From assembly GCA_041394985.1 (NCBI GenBank), contig JAWLBI010000001.1, positions 992,001-1,056,000 on the forward strand: a DNA stretch of 64,000 nt, read 5' to 3'. A model generated the notes under the pieces. It was given only the letters and a program-made list of their open reading frames with translations. It did not search any database and had not been told where the DNA came from. Within the stretch, counting starts at the first letter, position 1. Every line of letters starts with the position of its first letter. A program made the translations under genes and the position numbers. Below are positions 17,392 through 25,313 of this stretch, one piece after another. The stretch is from JAGLON01 sp041394985 (GTDB lineage Bacteria; Zixibacteria; MSB-5A5; GN15; JAAZOE01).

Positions 17392-17420
17392 AGGAAAAGG
17401 CCCCGAATTCCGGGGCCTTT
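17392..17420 (-). terminator. Intrinsic terminator of the 17441 gene
   Basis: AAAGGCCCCG (17396-17405) pairs with CGGGGCCTTT (17411-17420). On the minus strand the stem is followed by TTTTCCTTT. It starts 20 bp after the stop codon. Confidence 0.85.
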
Positions 17421-17440
17421 GAAAATCATGAGCCAATAAG

Positions 17441-19681
17441 CTAAAACTCGCAATCACTTATGACGGGCGGGTTACCGTCGCGGAAGATGTAATTCACAAT
17501 ATAAACGACATCGGCGATATTGACGGTGCAATCATTGTTGACGTCCGCATACTTCGAATGAACAGGGGCAGGCCCGCCTTTGAAAATGTACAGAACCATG
17601 TAAACAGCGTCACCGATGTTGGCGTTTCCGTCGCCGTTGATATCACCGGGCGGGAGTTCGGTAACATTGACCTGGAAGGAACCTTCCACCGGACTGTTGA
17701 CTGCATCCGAGACCGCTATCGTGACAGTATATAATCCGGTATCGGCTTCATCCGGCGTCCAAAGGTACACTCCGGTTTCGGGATCTATTGCGCCGGGACC
17801 TGAGATGAGTGAAAACGTCAGTTCTTCACCCGGGCAGTCAGTAGCGGAAATATCCGTTTTGGGACGAGAAATACCGGGAGGAATGTTAAACACTGCCTGC
17901 CCGCAGTCCAGGCTAGGCGGCGAATTGCCTATCGTGACACTCAGTGTATGCAACTCACCCAGATTGGAGTAAACATTATCGGACAATGCTTGAATAATAA
18001 TATCGATGATTTGTCCGCTGTCGGCAGGGATTGGTGTATAGGTGATATCGCAGGTACCGTCGCCGTTGTCGACAATGGAGGCTTCTCCGGCGCCATTTAC
18101 GATACCGAACAATGAAATGGAAATGTCACCGCCGCCGCTCAGTGTCCATGTCGCCGCATCCTCTACCGTGACTGGCGTACAGACGTCGGTCAGTGCGGTT
18201 TGAACACCCGATTGTAATTCAGGAGTCGGCAACGATTTTTTCGCAGGATAACACCGGCCGCCCTCACTCCAGCCGATTGCGGGGATGTAGGTTCCCTGAG
18301 CATCGATAAATATGACCTGATTGCCGCCTAATGAGGTGCAGCTATCCATGCATATTGTGGTAATTCCCTCCGGGGTATAACTATCGATGACAAAATTCAG
18401 CGCGATCATCGACTGCATGGCGCCCGGCGCTATGCCATTCATTTCGGCGCTGCCGGAAAAAACAATCGTATCGACACCCTGGGCATCGAATCCATATTCA
18501 TCTACCTGCAGGCCGTTCGGATCTAACATCGTCATGTGCGGGTCGAGGCGACTACCGGGCATTACTCGGACGCATTCGGATGCGCCCAATCCATTAAGAT
18601 CATGCCAATACCAGAAAGCATTATCAGGTGACCAGATTTTAAATCCGGTCATTATTCCTGTTATCGTAACGGAATCCTCAATATCGATGAGGAATGCGCT
18701 GTTATCTCCATATGAGAATGTATCCCCAACGCTGTTAGAGATGTCAATAGTGCCCCTGAATACGGGTGTATAATCTCCGACTTCAATATAAAGAGTAAAA
18801 GTATTGATTGGTTTCACACAATATTGGCCATATGCCATTACTTCAATACCGACAATATGCCCCCCATCGGCCGGCGAAGGCGTATACGAAATATCGCAGG
18901 TATGATCGCCATTATCCGTAACCACTACATTGCCGGATCCATTTTGGACTTCATGGAGCGCTATGTAGACAGGATAACTGGAGGAGGCCGGATCGATGAA
19001 TGTTACGACATTTTCCTCCGTGACTGTTTCCAGCGGATCGGCCTGTATCCAATTCGTCGTATAACTCTCGACCACAACGGCCATACAGGGCACGACTACG
19101 ATCGGATAACATATGCCGCCTTCATTCCAGCCGACTATCGGGATAATCGTCGAAGACCCGACAAAGATAAAATCACCGGGCCCAACCTTGGCACTATCGA
19201 TACAAATAGATGTTACCTCATAAGAGGATGCTGAGATATGTCCATTTAAAGAAATCATATGTTGAAGCGGGCCGGCTGCCATACCAGTGCTTAGACTCGA
19301 GCCACCAACCAATATGGAATCCGGCAGAATATTATCGCAGGATTTTTCAAGTACCTGCATACCTCCCAGGTTCAAAACTTGTTCCGGAGGATAGAGGCGC
19401 GAGCATGGATTAACTGTAACAGCGCCGGAAGCGCCATAGCCGCCGACATCCTGCCATTGCCAATGGGCTCCATCCGGAGACCAGATGACAAAACCGGTTG
19501 ATAATCCACCAAGTGACTCGTCGTTTTCATAGTAGATTTCAAAGGCGACATCTTTGCCTCCATACATTGTATCTGAATCAGTGAGGCTGAAATGTGAGAT
19601 ACCGATATCGACGACGTTATCGGCAAGAATTGCGGATGACAAGACAAGAATCACGCAGAGACTTGTTAACAGGCGGTGCAT
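17441..19681 (-). CDS. Exported multidomain protein with two WSPD domains and dockerin-like tag
   Basis: 746 residues, signal peptide about 1-20. Two copies of an about 170-residue domain (22-193 and 310-479) share GFxIWSPDxAxWxW, PxSRLxPP and a final GWxEGGxCYP; the same domain opens the 14443 gene product. Between and after the copies are short Ig-like segments with NGDHTCDISYTPSPADGG and NGDGTCDITYTPIPADSG. A cadherin-like domain (about 600-680, ISATDCPGEELTFSLISGPG) follows, then the dockerin-like pair GDINGDGNANIGDAVYMVLY and DVNNDCTVNIADVVYIVNY ending ISDCEF. AAGGAGGG precedes the ATG. Function unknown; likely a surface protein related to its neighbour through duplication. Confidence 0.9.
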   Translation of the reverse strand: MHRLLTSLCVILVLSSAILADNVVDIGISHFSLTDSDTMYGGKDVAFEIYYENDESLGGLSTGFVIWSPDGAHWQWQDVGGYGASGAVTVNPCSRLYPPEQVLNLGGMQVLEKSCDNILPDSILVGGSSLSTGMAAGPLQHMISLNGHISASSYEVTSICIDSAKVGPGDFIFVGSSTIIPIVGWNEGGICYPIVVVPCMAVVVESYTTNWIQADPLETVTEENVVTFIDPASSSYPVYIALHEVQNGSGNVVVTDNGDHTCDISYTPSPADGGHIVGIEVMAYGQYCVKPINTFTLYIEVGDYTPVFRGTIDISNSVGDTFSYGDNSAFLIDIEDSVTITGIMTGFKIWSPDNAFWYWHDLNGLGASECVRVMPGSRLDPHMTMLDPNGLQVDEYGFDAQGVDTIVFSGSAEMNGIAPGAMQSMIALNFVIDSYTPEGITTICMDSCTSLGGNQVIFIDAQGTYIPAIGWSEGGRCYPAKKSLPTPELQSGVQTALTDVCTPVTVEDAATWTLSGGGDISISLFGIVNGAGEASIVDNGDGTCDITYTPIPADSGQIIDIIIQALSDNVYSNLGELHTLSVTIGNSPPSLDCGQAVFNIPPGISRPKTDISATDCPGEELTFSLISGPGAIDPETGVYLWTPDEADTGLYTVTIAVSDAVNSPVEGSFQVNVTELPPGDINGDGNANIGDAVYMVLYIFKGGPAPVHSKYADVNNDCTVNIADVVYIVNYIFRDGNPPVISDCEF

Positions 19682-19784
19682 GGGTTCCCTCCTTAGCCCA
19701 AGGATAAAAAGGATAAATTTTATTTTCTATATCGCAAGTAAGTAATTGTAAGAGAGCGCGCTGCGAAACCTTAATTCTATAATT

Positions 19785-19813
19785 AACATATACTATTTTA
19801 GTTTCACTGTCAA
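19785..19813 (-). promoter_or_regulatory. Promoter of the 17441 gene
   Basis: Minus strand: TTGACA (19808-19813), a 17-nt spacer, TATGTT (19785-19790). It leaves a leader of about 95 nt. Confidence 0.5.
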
Positions 19814-19948
19814 GTCGTTTTTATTTCGAATCCAGGTCGACTATCCTTATTGCGCACAGTCGCTCAAGACCGGTGCAGGGCCTCCTCATGATGCCATTAA
19901 CAGACTATGGAATTAATATCTGCGATAAGTGCCCGTCGCATATATCCT

Positions 19949-19984
19949 GAGATCGCGACGCCTTAAGAAAGGCTCGCGATGACC
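19949..19984 (-). repeat. Dispersed palindromic repeat, copy 2 (inverse)
   Basis: The reverse complement matches 34 of 36 bases of the element at 2834-2869, so two copies exist in opposite orientation 17 kb apart, both between genes. Confidence 0.75.
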
Positions 19985-20103
19985 GGCACTTCTAATAGGC
20001 ATTTCGAGAAATCCCAAATGATTGAGAAAGGGGATGTCCGGCAATTCGGTATTCAGATAAAGCCGCGCCGGATAAGGCCGGGCGGCTCGATGCGTACAAA
20101 ATG

Positions 20104-20148
20104 GGCAGATTGGCCCAATTTTTTTGGCAGAAATGGGCTAATTTTTTT
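20104..20148. repeat. Two tandem 22-23 bp units ending in T7
   Basis: Two adjacent units begin GGCAGA and end in (C)AATTTTTTT or TAATTTTTTT. The first unit can fold as GGGC/GCCC before its T-run and so resembles a weak plus-strand terminator upstream of nuo. Confidence 0.5.
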
Positions 20149-20292
20149 AGTTGCGCCGTTAGGGAAATTATAGATAATTATAGTCCACTTAGGGCTGGTT
20201 AATTGGTTAGATTACATAGAGTTGAAATTTGGAAAAAGGGCTTGACAAAAAGGCTTTTTTGGCTTTCTTACCACGATAATTGTCTGGCCAGT

Positions 20293-20310
20293 ATGTGAAA
20301 ATCGTCACAT
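20293..20310. promoter_or_regulatory. CRP/FNR-family operator upstream of nuo
   Basis: ATGTGA-AAATCG-TCACAT is a perfect 6-bp-arm palindrome that contains the full CRP consensus half-sites TGTGA-N6-TCACA. It lies 40 bp before the nuoA start. A GATAAT at 20275-20280 could be the -10; in that case the site is at or just after the transcription start, which would favour repression. A TTGACA at 20242 is too far from it (27 bp) to be a normal -35. Confidence 0.6.
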
Positions 20311-20349
20311 GGGAGACCTTTTCACACCGGCCGTCAGGAGATGGTGTAT

Positions 20350-20706
20350 ATGCCTGCAGATTATAGCGCTGTTTTGGTCTTTATCATCGCCGGCATCGGC
20401 ATTGTCGCGTTCACATTCTTCCTGTCCTACCTGGTTCAGCCCCGCAACCCTTACAAAGTCAAGACTGAGACCTACGAGTGCGGCGAACCGATTTTCGGAG
20501 ACAGTTGGACGCAGTTCAACAACCGGTTCTACATCTTCGGATTGATTTTCGTGATATTCGACGTGGAAGCGGTGTTCCTGTTTCCCTGGGCGGTGGCCTT
20601 CAAGTCGCTCGGCGTCTTTGCGCTGGTCGAGATGGTGATCTTCATCGCCATCCTGCTGGTGGGCCTTGTCTATGCCTGGAAGAAAGGAGCCTTGAAATGG
20701 GTGTGA
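20350..20706 (+). CDS. nuoA: NADH-quinone oxidoreductase subunit A
   Basis: 118 residues from the ATG at 20350. The ATG at 20341 touches the AGGAG site (20336-20340), while 20350 has 9-nt spacing. NuoA is a three-helix subunit of the complex I membrane arm at the junction with the quinone module. Visible family features are TYECGEP on the TM1-2 loop, the conserved Cys loop that closes over the quinone channel, and IFDVEAVFLFPWA in TM2. It is the first gene of an 11-gene operon; its stop overlaps the nuoB start by 10 bp. Confidence 0.95.
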   Translation: MPADYSAVLVFIIAGIGIVAFTFFLSYLVQPRNPYKVKTETYECGEPIFGDSWTQFNNRFYIFGLIFVIFDVEAVFLFPWAVAFKSLGVFALVEMVIFIAILLVGLVYAWKKGALKWV

Positions 20707-21221
20707 ACGACGACAAGCTCCCGGTGTATGCCGAGAGCGTGCCCGGCGGTGGTATTATCACAACGCAATTAAACAAGATATTTACGTTAACCCAGGCGAA
20801 ATCGCTGTGGTATTTGCTGTTCGGGACGGCCTGCTGCGCCATCGAATTGATGGCCACCGGCGCCTCGCGCTATGACTTCGACCGTCTGGGAATGATATTC
20901 CGGGCCTCGCCGCGACAAGCCGATCTGATGATTGTCGCTGGTACGATTACCTACAAAATGGCTCCGGTCGTCAAACGCCTGTATGACCAGATGGCGGAAC
21001 CGAGATACGTGTTGGCCATGGGCGGCTGTGCTATCGGCGGTGGACCTTTTTATTACGATAGCTATGCCGTACTCCGCGGTATCGACAAAGTCATCCCGGT
21101 AGACGTGTATGTGCCCGGCTGTCCGCCTCGTCCCGAGGCGTTGCTGCAGGGTTGTCTGGAAGTCGGCAAAAAACTTCGCACACAGAAGATGGAAGACTGG
21201 AGAGTCAGAAACGACGGGTAA
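20697..21221 (+). CDS. nuoB: NADH-quinone oxidoreductase subunit B
   Basis: 174 residues. I chose the ATG at 20697 because AAAGGAGCC precedes it and the family N-terminus starts here; the frame is open further upstream only through overlap with nuoA. NuoB binds the terminal cluster N2, which reduces quinone. The ligands are visible in GTACCAIELMA (adjacent Cys pair), MGGCAIGGG and VPGCPPRPEAL. It belongs to the peripheral arm, next to NuoCD. Confidence 0.96.
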   Translation: MGVNDDKLPVYAESVPGGGIITTQLNKIFTLTQAKSLWYLLFGTACCAIELMATGASRYDFDRLGMIFRASPRQADLMIVAGTITYKMAPVVKRLYDQMAEPRYVLAMGGCAIGGGPFYYDSYAVLRGIDKVIPVDVYVPGCPPRPEALLQGCLEVGKKLRTQKMEDWRVRNDG

Positions 21222-21226
21222 GCCTC

Positions 21227-21697
21227 ATGACCAAAGAAGAACTGATTGCATATATTCAGGAAAACTTCTCCGGTAAGATAGAACTTATCGAGAATGACAT
21301 GGCCGAACCGTATTTTCTGGTTCCGGCCGGGGAGATCGTCGCGTTTTCCCGCTTTATCCACGACGATACCAAACTTTTGCTACATTTTCTCATGAACCTG
21401 TCCGGGGTCGATACGAAGGAACAATTCGAGGTCGTCTACAACATCTGCTCGTATCGCCACAAACACCGCATCTTCTTCAAGACGGTGTTGCCCTATGACA
21501 AGGCCCAGGTCGATACGGTCATCGGTATCTGGCCGGCGGCCAACTGGTATGAGCGCGAGGCATGGGAATTGTTCGGTATTACGTTCGTCGGTCACCCCAA
21601 CCTGAAGCGCTTTTTGCTTCCGGACGATTGGGACCAGGGACATCCTTTACGCAAGGACTGGGTTGGCAGAGATGTCATCCCGTTCCCGGAGGTGTAG
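21227..21697 (+). CDS. nuoC: NADH-quinone oxidoreductase subunit C
   Basis: 156 residues from the ATG at 21227; the open frame upstream overlaps the end of nuoB and is not family-like. NuoC is a structural subunit of the connecting module that packs on NuoD. The family signature near the C-terminus is visible: WYEREAWELFGITFVGHPNL and LPDDWDQGHPLRKDW. It is separate from nuoD here, unlike the fused nuoCD of E. coli. The next gene starts 4 bp after the stop. Confidence 0.95.
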   Translation: MTKEELIAYIQENFSGKIELIENDMAEPYFLVPAGEIVAFSRFIHDDTKLLLHFLMNLSGVDTKEQFEVVYNICSYRHKHRIFFKTVLPYDKAQVDTVIGIWPAANWYEREAWELFGITFVGHPNLKRFLLPDDWDQGHPLRKDWVGRDVIPFPEV

Positions 21698-21700
21698 CGC

Positions 21701-22807
21701 ATGGCGGAACAACTTCGTACCGAAACCATGACCGTCAACATGGGGCCGCACCATCCGTCGACGCACGGCGTGTGCCGCCTCATCCTGACCATCGACGGCG
21801 AAAACGTCGTCGACTGTGTCCCCGATATCGGTTTCTTGCACCGGGCAATCGAGAAGATATGCGAGAATCGCACGTATCCTCAGTGCATTCCGCTGATGGA
21901 CCGTTTCGAATATGTTACCTCGATGATGTGCAACTGGGGATTCGCACTTGCGACTGAAAAGCTGACGGATCTGGAAGTGCCCGAGCGGGCCGAATATCTG
22001 CGCGTCATCATGGGCGAATTGAACCGAATCGCCTCGCACCTGCTGTGCATCGGTGTCACCGGCTTGGATTTGGGCGCCCTGACGCCGTTTTTGTATACAT
22101 TCCGCGAGCGCGAGGATATCCTCGATCTGTTCGAAATGACCTGCGGCCAGCGGTTGACCTACAATTATATCCGCATCGGCGGTGTCGCCAGGGATATCCC
22201 GCCGGAGTTTTATCCCAAGTGCCGGCAGTTCCTCGATAAAATCGATGCCAAATGCGATGACTACGAAAAAGTCCTGACCGAAAATCCGATCTGGATCGCG
22301 CGCAACAAGGGTGTCGGAATTCTTACGGAACAACTGGTTCTTGATTATGCCGTTTCCGGTCCGTCGGCTCGCGCCTCCGGCGTCAATTTCGATATTCGAA
22401 AACACGACACCTATTCGATATATGACCGCTTCAACTTCGACGTGCCGGTATTTCATGGTTGCGATTCATATGACCGGTATCGGGCTCGTATGGCTGAGAT
22501 TCGCCAGTCAGCCCGCATCGTCCGGCAGGCGCTGGATCAGATGCCTGAGGGCGAGATTCGGGCCAAGGTATCGCCGAAATTCAAGCCGAAAGTCGGCGAG
22601 GTGTACAGTCGAGTAGAAAATTCCCGCGGTGAGATGGGATTTCATATAATTTCCGACGGCACTGTCAAGCCGTACAGGGTTCGCGCACGGGGCGGCAGCT
22701 ATAATCACCTGCTGGTGACCCCGGAAATCGTCAAGGGACTCAAGATCGCCGACCTGGTCGCGATCTTCGCCTCCCTCGATATTATCATGCCGGAGATTGA
22801 CAGATAA
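21701..22807 (+). CDS. nuoD: NADH-quinone oxidoreductase subunit D
   Basis: A complete 368-residue 49-kDa-type subunit. The N-terminal loop NMGPHHPSTHGVCRL carries the conserved His that lines the quinone site, and the C-terminus ends ASLDIIMPEIDR as usual. Other features are DIGFLHRAIEK and GELNRIASHLL. It forms the quinone pocket with NuoB and is related to the large subunit of NiFe hydrogenases. GGAGGTGTAGCGC precedes the ATG. The stop shares one base with the nuoH start (TAATG), so translation is coupled. Confidence 0.96.
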   Translation: MAEQLRTETMTVNMGPHHPSTHGVCRLILTIDGENVVDCVPDIGFLHRAIEKICENRTYPQCIPLMDRFEYVTSMMCNWGFALATEKLTDLEVPERAEYLRVIMGELNRIASHLLCIGVTGLDLGALTPFLYTFREREDILDLFEMTCGQRLTYNYIRIGGVARDIPPEFYPKCRQFLDKIDAKCDDYEKVLTENPIWIARNKGVGILTEQLVLDYAVSGPSARASGVNFDIRKHDTYSIYDRFNFDVPVFHGCDSYDRYRARMAEIRQSARIVRQALDQMPEGEIRAKVSPKFKPKVGEVYSRVENSRGEMGFHIISDGTVKPYRVRARGGSYNHLLVTPEIVKGLKIADLVAIFASLDIIMPEIDR

Positions 22808-23853
22808 TGGATAAATTAGAACTGGCATATTGGATAGGTCTACTGAAGGACCAAGTCATCACTCCTATTTTCGGTGACGGCGCATTCGGAGTGCTGGTGC
22901 AGAATGTCATTGTCGCATTTGCGGTCTTCGGATTGCTCAGCCTTATCGCGTTGTTTTTGGTCTGGTGGGAGCGTAAGATTTCGGCTCACATCCAGCAGCG
23001 ATTCGGTCCGATGATGACCGGCTGGCACGGTGTGTTGCAGACCATTGCCGATGCCGTCAAGCTGATTCAAAAAGAGGATATCACTCCCAAAGTTGCCGAC
23101 CGGGCGGTCTTTTTCTGGGCACCGATAATTTGTTTCGCGTGCGCCTTTGCCGCCTATGTCGTGATTCCCTGGGGTGATGGACTTATCGTTTCCGATTTGA
23201 ATGTCGGTATCCTCTATATCATCGCCATAACGACCTTCACGATTATTTCACTCCTGATGGCCGGATGGGGCTCCAATAACAAATACGCCCTGCTCGGCGG
23301 TATGCGGTCAGCGGCTCAGGCGGTCTCGTATGAAGTGCCGCTGGCCCTGTCGATTCTGGGTGTCGTGATGGTCTCGGGTTCGATGTCGATGCAGGAAATC
23401 GTCAAGGCCCAGTCGGGGTGGGGAGGATTCCATTGGAATATCTTCTTCCAGCCGCTGGGGTTTTTCATATATATCATCGCGGCCACGGCCGAAGCCAACC
23501 GGACGCCGTTCGATTTGCCGGAAGCGGAGCAGGAACTGATTGCGGGATTCAATGTCGAGTACTCCGGCATGAAATTCGCGATGTTCTTCCTGGCCGAATT
23601 CGTCAACATGTTCACGGTGTCGGCGATTGCCACGACCGTCTTTCTGGGCGGTTGGAACGGTCCGATCCTGCCATCGTGGGTCTGGTTCCTTGGCAAGACG
23701 CTGTTCATGGTCTTCCTCTTCATGATGTTCCGCTGGACGTATCCGCGCTTGCGCGTCGACCAGTTGATGGAATTCGCATGGAAGGTGCTGTTGCCGTTGG
23801 CCTTCTTGAATATACTTTACGTTGGGGTAGTTGCTAAATGGTTGAACTGGTAA
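22807..23853 (+). CDS. nuoH: NADH-quinone oxidoreductase subunit H
   Basis: A 348-residue, eight-helix membrane subunit that links the quinone pocket to the proton-pumping arm. Family features are WERKISAHIQQRFGP after TM1, the ADAVKLIQKEDITP loop, and the acidic EANRTPFDLPEAEQEL loop with the E-channel glutamates, followed by AGFNVEYSGMKFA. Its end overlaps the nuoI start by 16 bp. Confidence 0.96.
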   Translation: MDKLELAYWIGLLKDQVITPIFGDGAFGVLVQNVIVAFAVFGLLSLIALFLVWWERKISAHIQQRFGPMMTGWHGVLQTIADAVKLIQKEDITPKVADRAVFFWAPIICFACAFAAYVVIPWGDGLIVSDLNVGILYIIAITTFTIISLLMAGWGSNNKYALLGGMRSAAQAVSYEVPLALSILGVVMVSGSMSMQEIVKAQSGWGGFHWNIFFQPLGFFIYIIAATAEANRTPFDLPEAEQELIAGFNVEYSGMKFAMFFLAEFVNMFTVSAIATTVFLGGWNGPILPSWVWFLGKTLFMVFLFMMFRWTYPRLRVDQLMEFAWKVLLPLAFLNILYVGVVAKWLNW

Positions 23854-24464
23854 AAGAATTCGCCTCGGGGATTTATAATCTCGTTCTGGGGATGTTTACC
23901 ACCGGCAAACACCTCGGACGACATGCCATTACGATTCAATACCCGAAGGAGCGATGGGAAGTTCCCGAGCGATCGCGCGGCATGGTTGTGCTGTTGACCG
24001 ATCATGAGACGGGGGAACTCAATTGCACCGCCTGTCTTTTGTGCATGCGGGCCTGCCCCTCATCGGCCATCACTATTGAAGTCGTGAAGGATGAAAACAA
24101 TAAACGAGTTTTAACGGGATTCAATCTCAACTACAACATCTGCTGTTTCTGCGGTCTGTGTGAGGAATCCTGTAATTTCGCCGGTATTAAGCTGGCGACG
24201 AAGTATGAATTCCCCGCCTGGGATAAATCCGAACTTCAGTGGGATATCAAGAAGCTCCAGGATATGGGGATGGATGTACCGTACGAGAAGCCGGAGCGCA
24301 AGAAACCGGCTCCCAAGAAACCGGTAGAGAAGAAGCCTGCTGAAGAAAAACCGGCGGCGGAACCGAAGGCGGAAGCCAAACCGGCCGCGGAGGCCGAACA
24401 GAAACCGGATGACACTCCTGCCGACAAACCCGCGGATGCGGATAAGACAGAAGGCGAGGGTTGA
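23838..24464 (+). CDS. nuoI: NADH-quinone oxidoreductase subunit I with long acidic/basic tail
   Basis: 208 residues. The core (about 1-145) carries two 4Fe-4S motifs, CTACLLCMRACP and CCFCGLCEESC, that pass electrons toward N2. From about residue 150 to the end there is a low-complexity Lys/Pro/Glu/Ala tail (KKPAPKKPVEKKPAEEKPAA and onward), turning acidic at the end. Typical NuoI proteins lack this tail. It may be a flexible docking arm for an electron donor, since no NADH-module genes are present. The gene overlaps nuoH and is followed by nuoJ after 2 bp. Confidence 0.93.
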   Translation: MVELVKEFASGIYNLVLGMFTTGKHLGRHAITIQYPKERWEVPERSRGMVVLLTDHETGELNCTACLLCMRACPSSAITIEVVKDENNKRVLTGFNLNYNICCFCGLCEESCNFAGIKLATKYEFPAWDKSELQWDIKKLQDMGMDVPYEKPERKKPAPKKPVEKKPAEEKPAAEPKAEAKPAAEAEQKPDDTPADKPADADKTEGEG

Positions 24465-24466
24465 TT

Positions 24467-24973
24467 ATGGCGGATACCGTATTTGTAATTCTGGCGATTT
24501 TGATAGTCTCGTCAGCCCTGGCCGTTGTGACGCTGCGCAATATCTTTCATTGCGCGCTGATGCTGATTCTTTGCCTGTTCTGCGTGGCCGGACTGTATAT
24601 CCTGATGTATGCGGAGTTCCTGGCGGTGGTGCAGGTGCTGTTGTATGTCGGGGCGGTGGCGATATTGATGATTTTCGCCATCATGTTGACATCGCGACTG
24701 GCCGGCCGGGAGATTCAACTCTCCAATGAACAGACATTCATTGGCGGTTTTCTGGCGACCGTGTTCGTCTTCGGATTGGGCTACCTGTATTATAAAGATA
24801 TCGAGGCCGGGCAATTCGCTCGCGTGTCCCTGAAGATTCCCGGAGCGGAAAATTCGCTGTCGATCGGCAAGCTGCTTATGACTGAGTATGTGCTGCCGTT
24901 CGAGGTAGTGTCGATCCTGCTGCTGGCGGCTTTGATCGGTGCGATTATTCTAGCGCGCAAGGAGGGTAATTAA
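24467..24973 (+). CDS. nuoJ: NADH-quinone oxidoreductase subunit J
   Basis: 168 residues from the ATG at 24467; an in-frame TTG two codons upstream overlaps the nuoI stop and is less likely. NuoJ is a five-helix membrane subunit beside NuoH and NuoK. The motif YVGAVAILMIFAIML, with the conserved helix-3 pi-bulge region, is visible. GGAGGGTAAT, which serves nuoK, lies at its 3' end. Confidence 0.93.
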   Translation: MADTVFVILAILIVSSALAVVTLRNIFHCALMLILCLFCVAGLYILMYAEFLAVVQVLLYVGAVAILMIFAIMLTSRLAGREIQLSNEQTFIGGFLATVFVFGLGYLYYKDIEAGQFARVSLKIPGAENSLSIGKLLMTEYVLPFEVVSILLLAALIGAIILARKEGN

Positions 24974-25312
24974 ATGTCTGATCCGACGATGAGTCAGCTT
25001 TTGAATGCCGAGATGCTGCGCTATCTCTGGCTGGCCGCGGCCCTGTTCGGCATCGGCCTGTTCGGCATACTGACGCGGCGCAATGCCATCGCCATCCTGA
25101 TGTCGCTGGAATTGATGTTCAATGCCGTTAATATAAATCTGGTTGCGTTCAACCGGTTCACCAGCCCGTCGACCTTTGCCGGGCAGATATTCGCGATTTT
25201 CGTCGTTGTTATCGCCGCCGCGGAAGCGACCGTCGGACTGGCGATTGTCATTCTCATCTACCGGAACTGGCGTTCTATCGACGCCGACCGGGTAAACCTG
25301 TTGAAGTGGTAA
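24974..25312 (+). CDS. nuoK: NADH-quinone oxidoreductase subunit K
   Basis: A 112-residue, three-helix subunit. Conserved features are the Glu in LMSLELMFNAVN (TM2) and the second acidic residue in AAAEATVGLAIV (TM3), both part of the proton path. The ATG directly follows the nuoJ stop, and GGAGGG is upstream. A short hydrophilic N-terminal extension (SDPTMSQLLNAEML) is longer than in E. coli. Confidence 0.95.
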   Translation: MSDPTMSQLLNAEMLRYLWLAAALFGIGLFGILTRRNAIAILMSLELMFNAVNINLVAFNRFTSPSTFAGQIFAIFVVVIAAAEATVGLAIVILIYRNWRSIDADRVNLLKW

Positions 25313-25313
25313 T

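Larger units (their letters stand above)
17101..17440. other. Intergenic region between two exported-protein genes
   Basis: Contains the promoter of the 14443 gene (17250-17277), the terminator of the 17441 gene (17392-17420), and an isolated perfect palindrome TTCGCAGAATCTGCGAA (17347-17363). No gene is supported. Confidence 0.6.
19682..20349. other. Intergenic region between surface-protein and nuo genes
   Basis: Divergent spacer with the promoter of the minus-strand gene (19785-19813), the second copy of the dispersed palindrome (19949-19984), a 23-bp imperfect tandem repeat with T7 runs (20104-20148), and the nuo control region with a CRP/FNR-type palindrome (20293-20310). A 64-codon plus-strand frame at 19979 starts inside the repeat, has no Shine-Dalgarno sequence and is not credible. 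Confidence 0.6.

Noticed and set aside
19979..20173. Plus-strand frame of 64 codons
   Set aside because: It starts inside a dispersed repeat, has no ribosome-binding site and crosses the T7 tandem repeat.
20242..20247. TTGACA as the -35 of the nuo promoter
   Set aside because: No acceptable -10 lies 15-19 nt downstream; the nearest good -10 (GATAAT) is 27 nt away.
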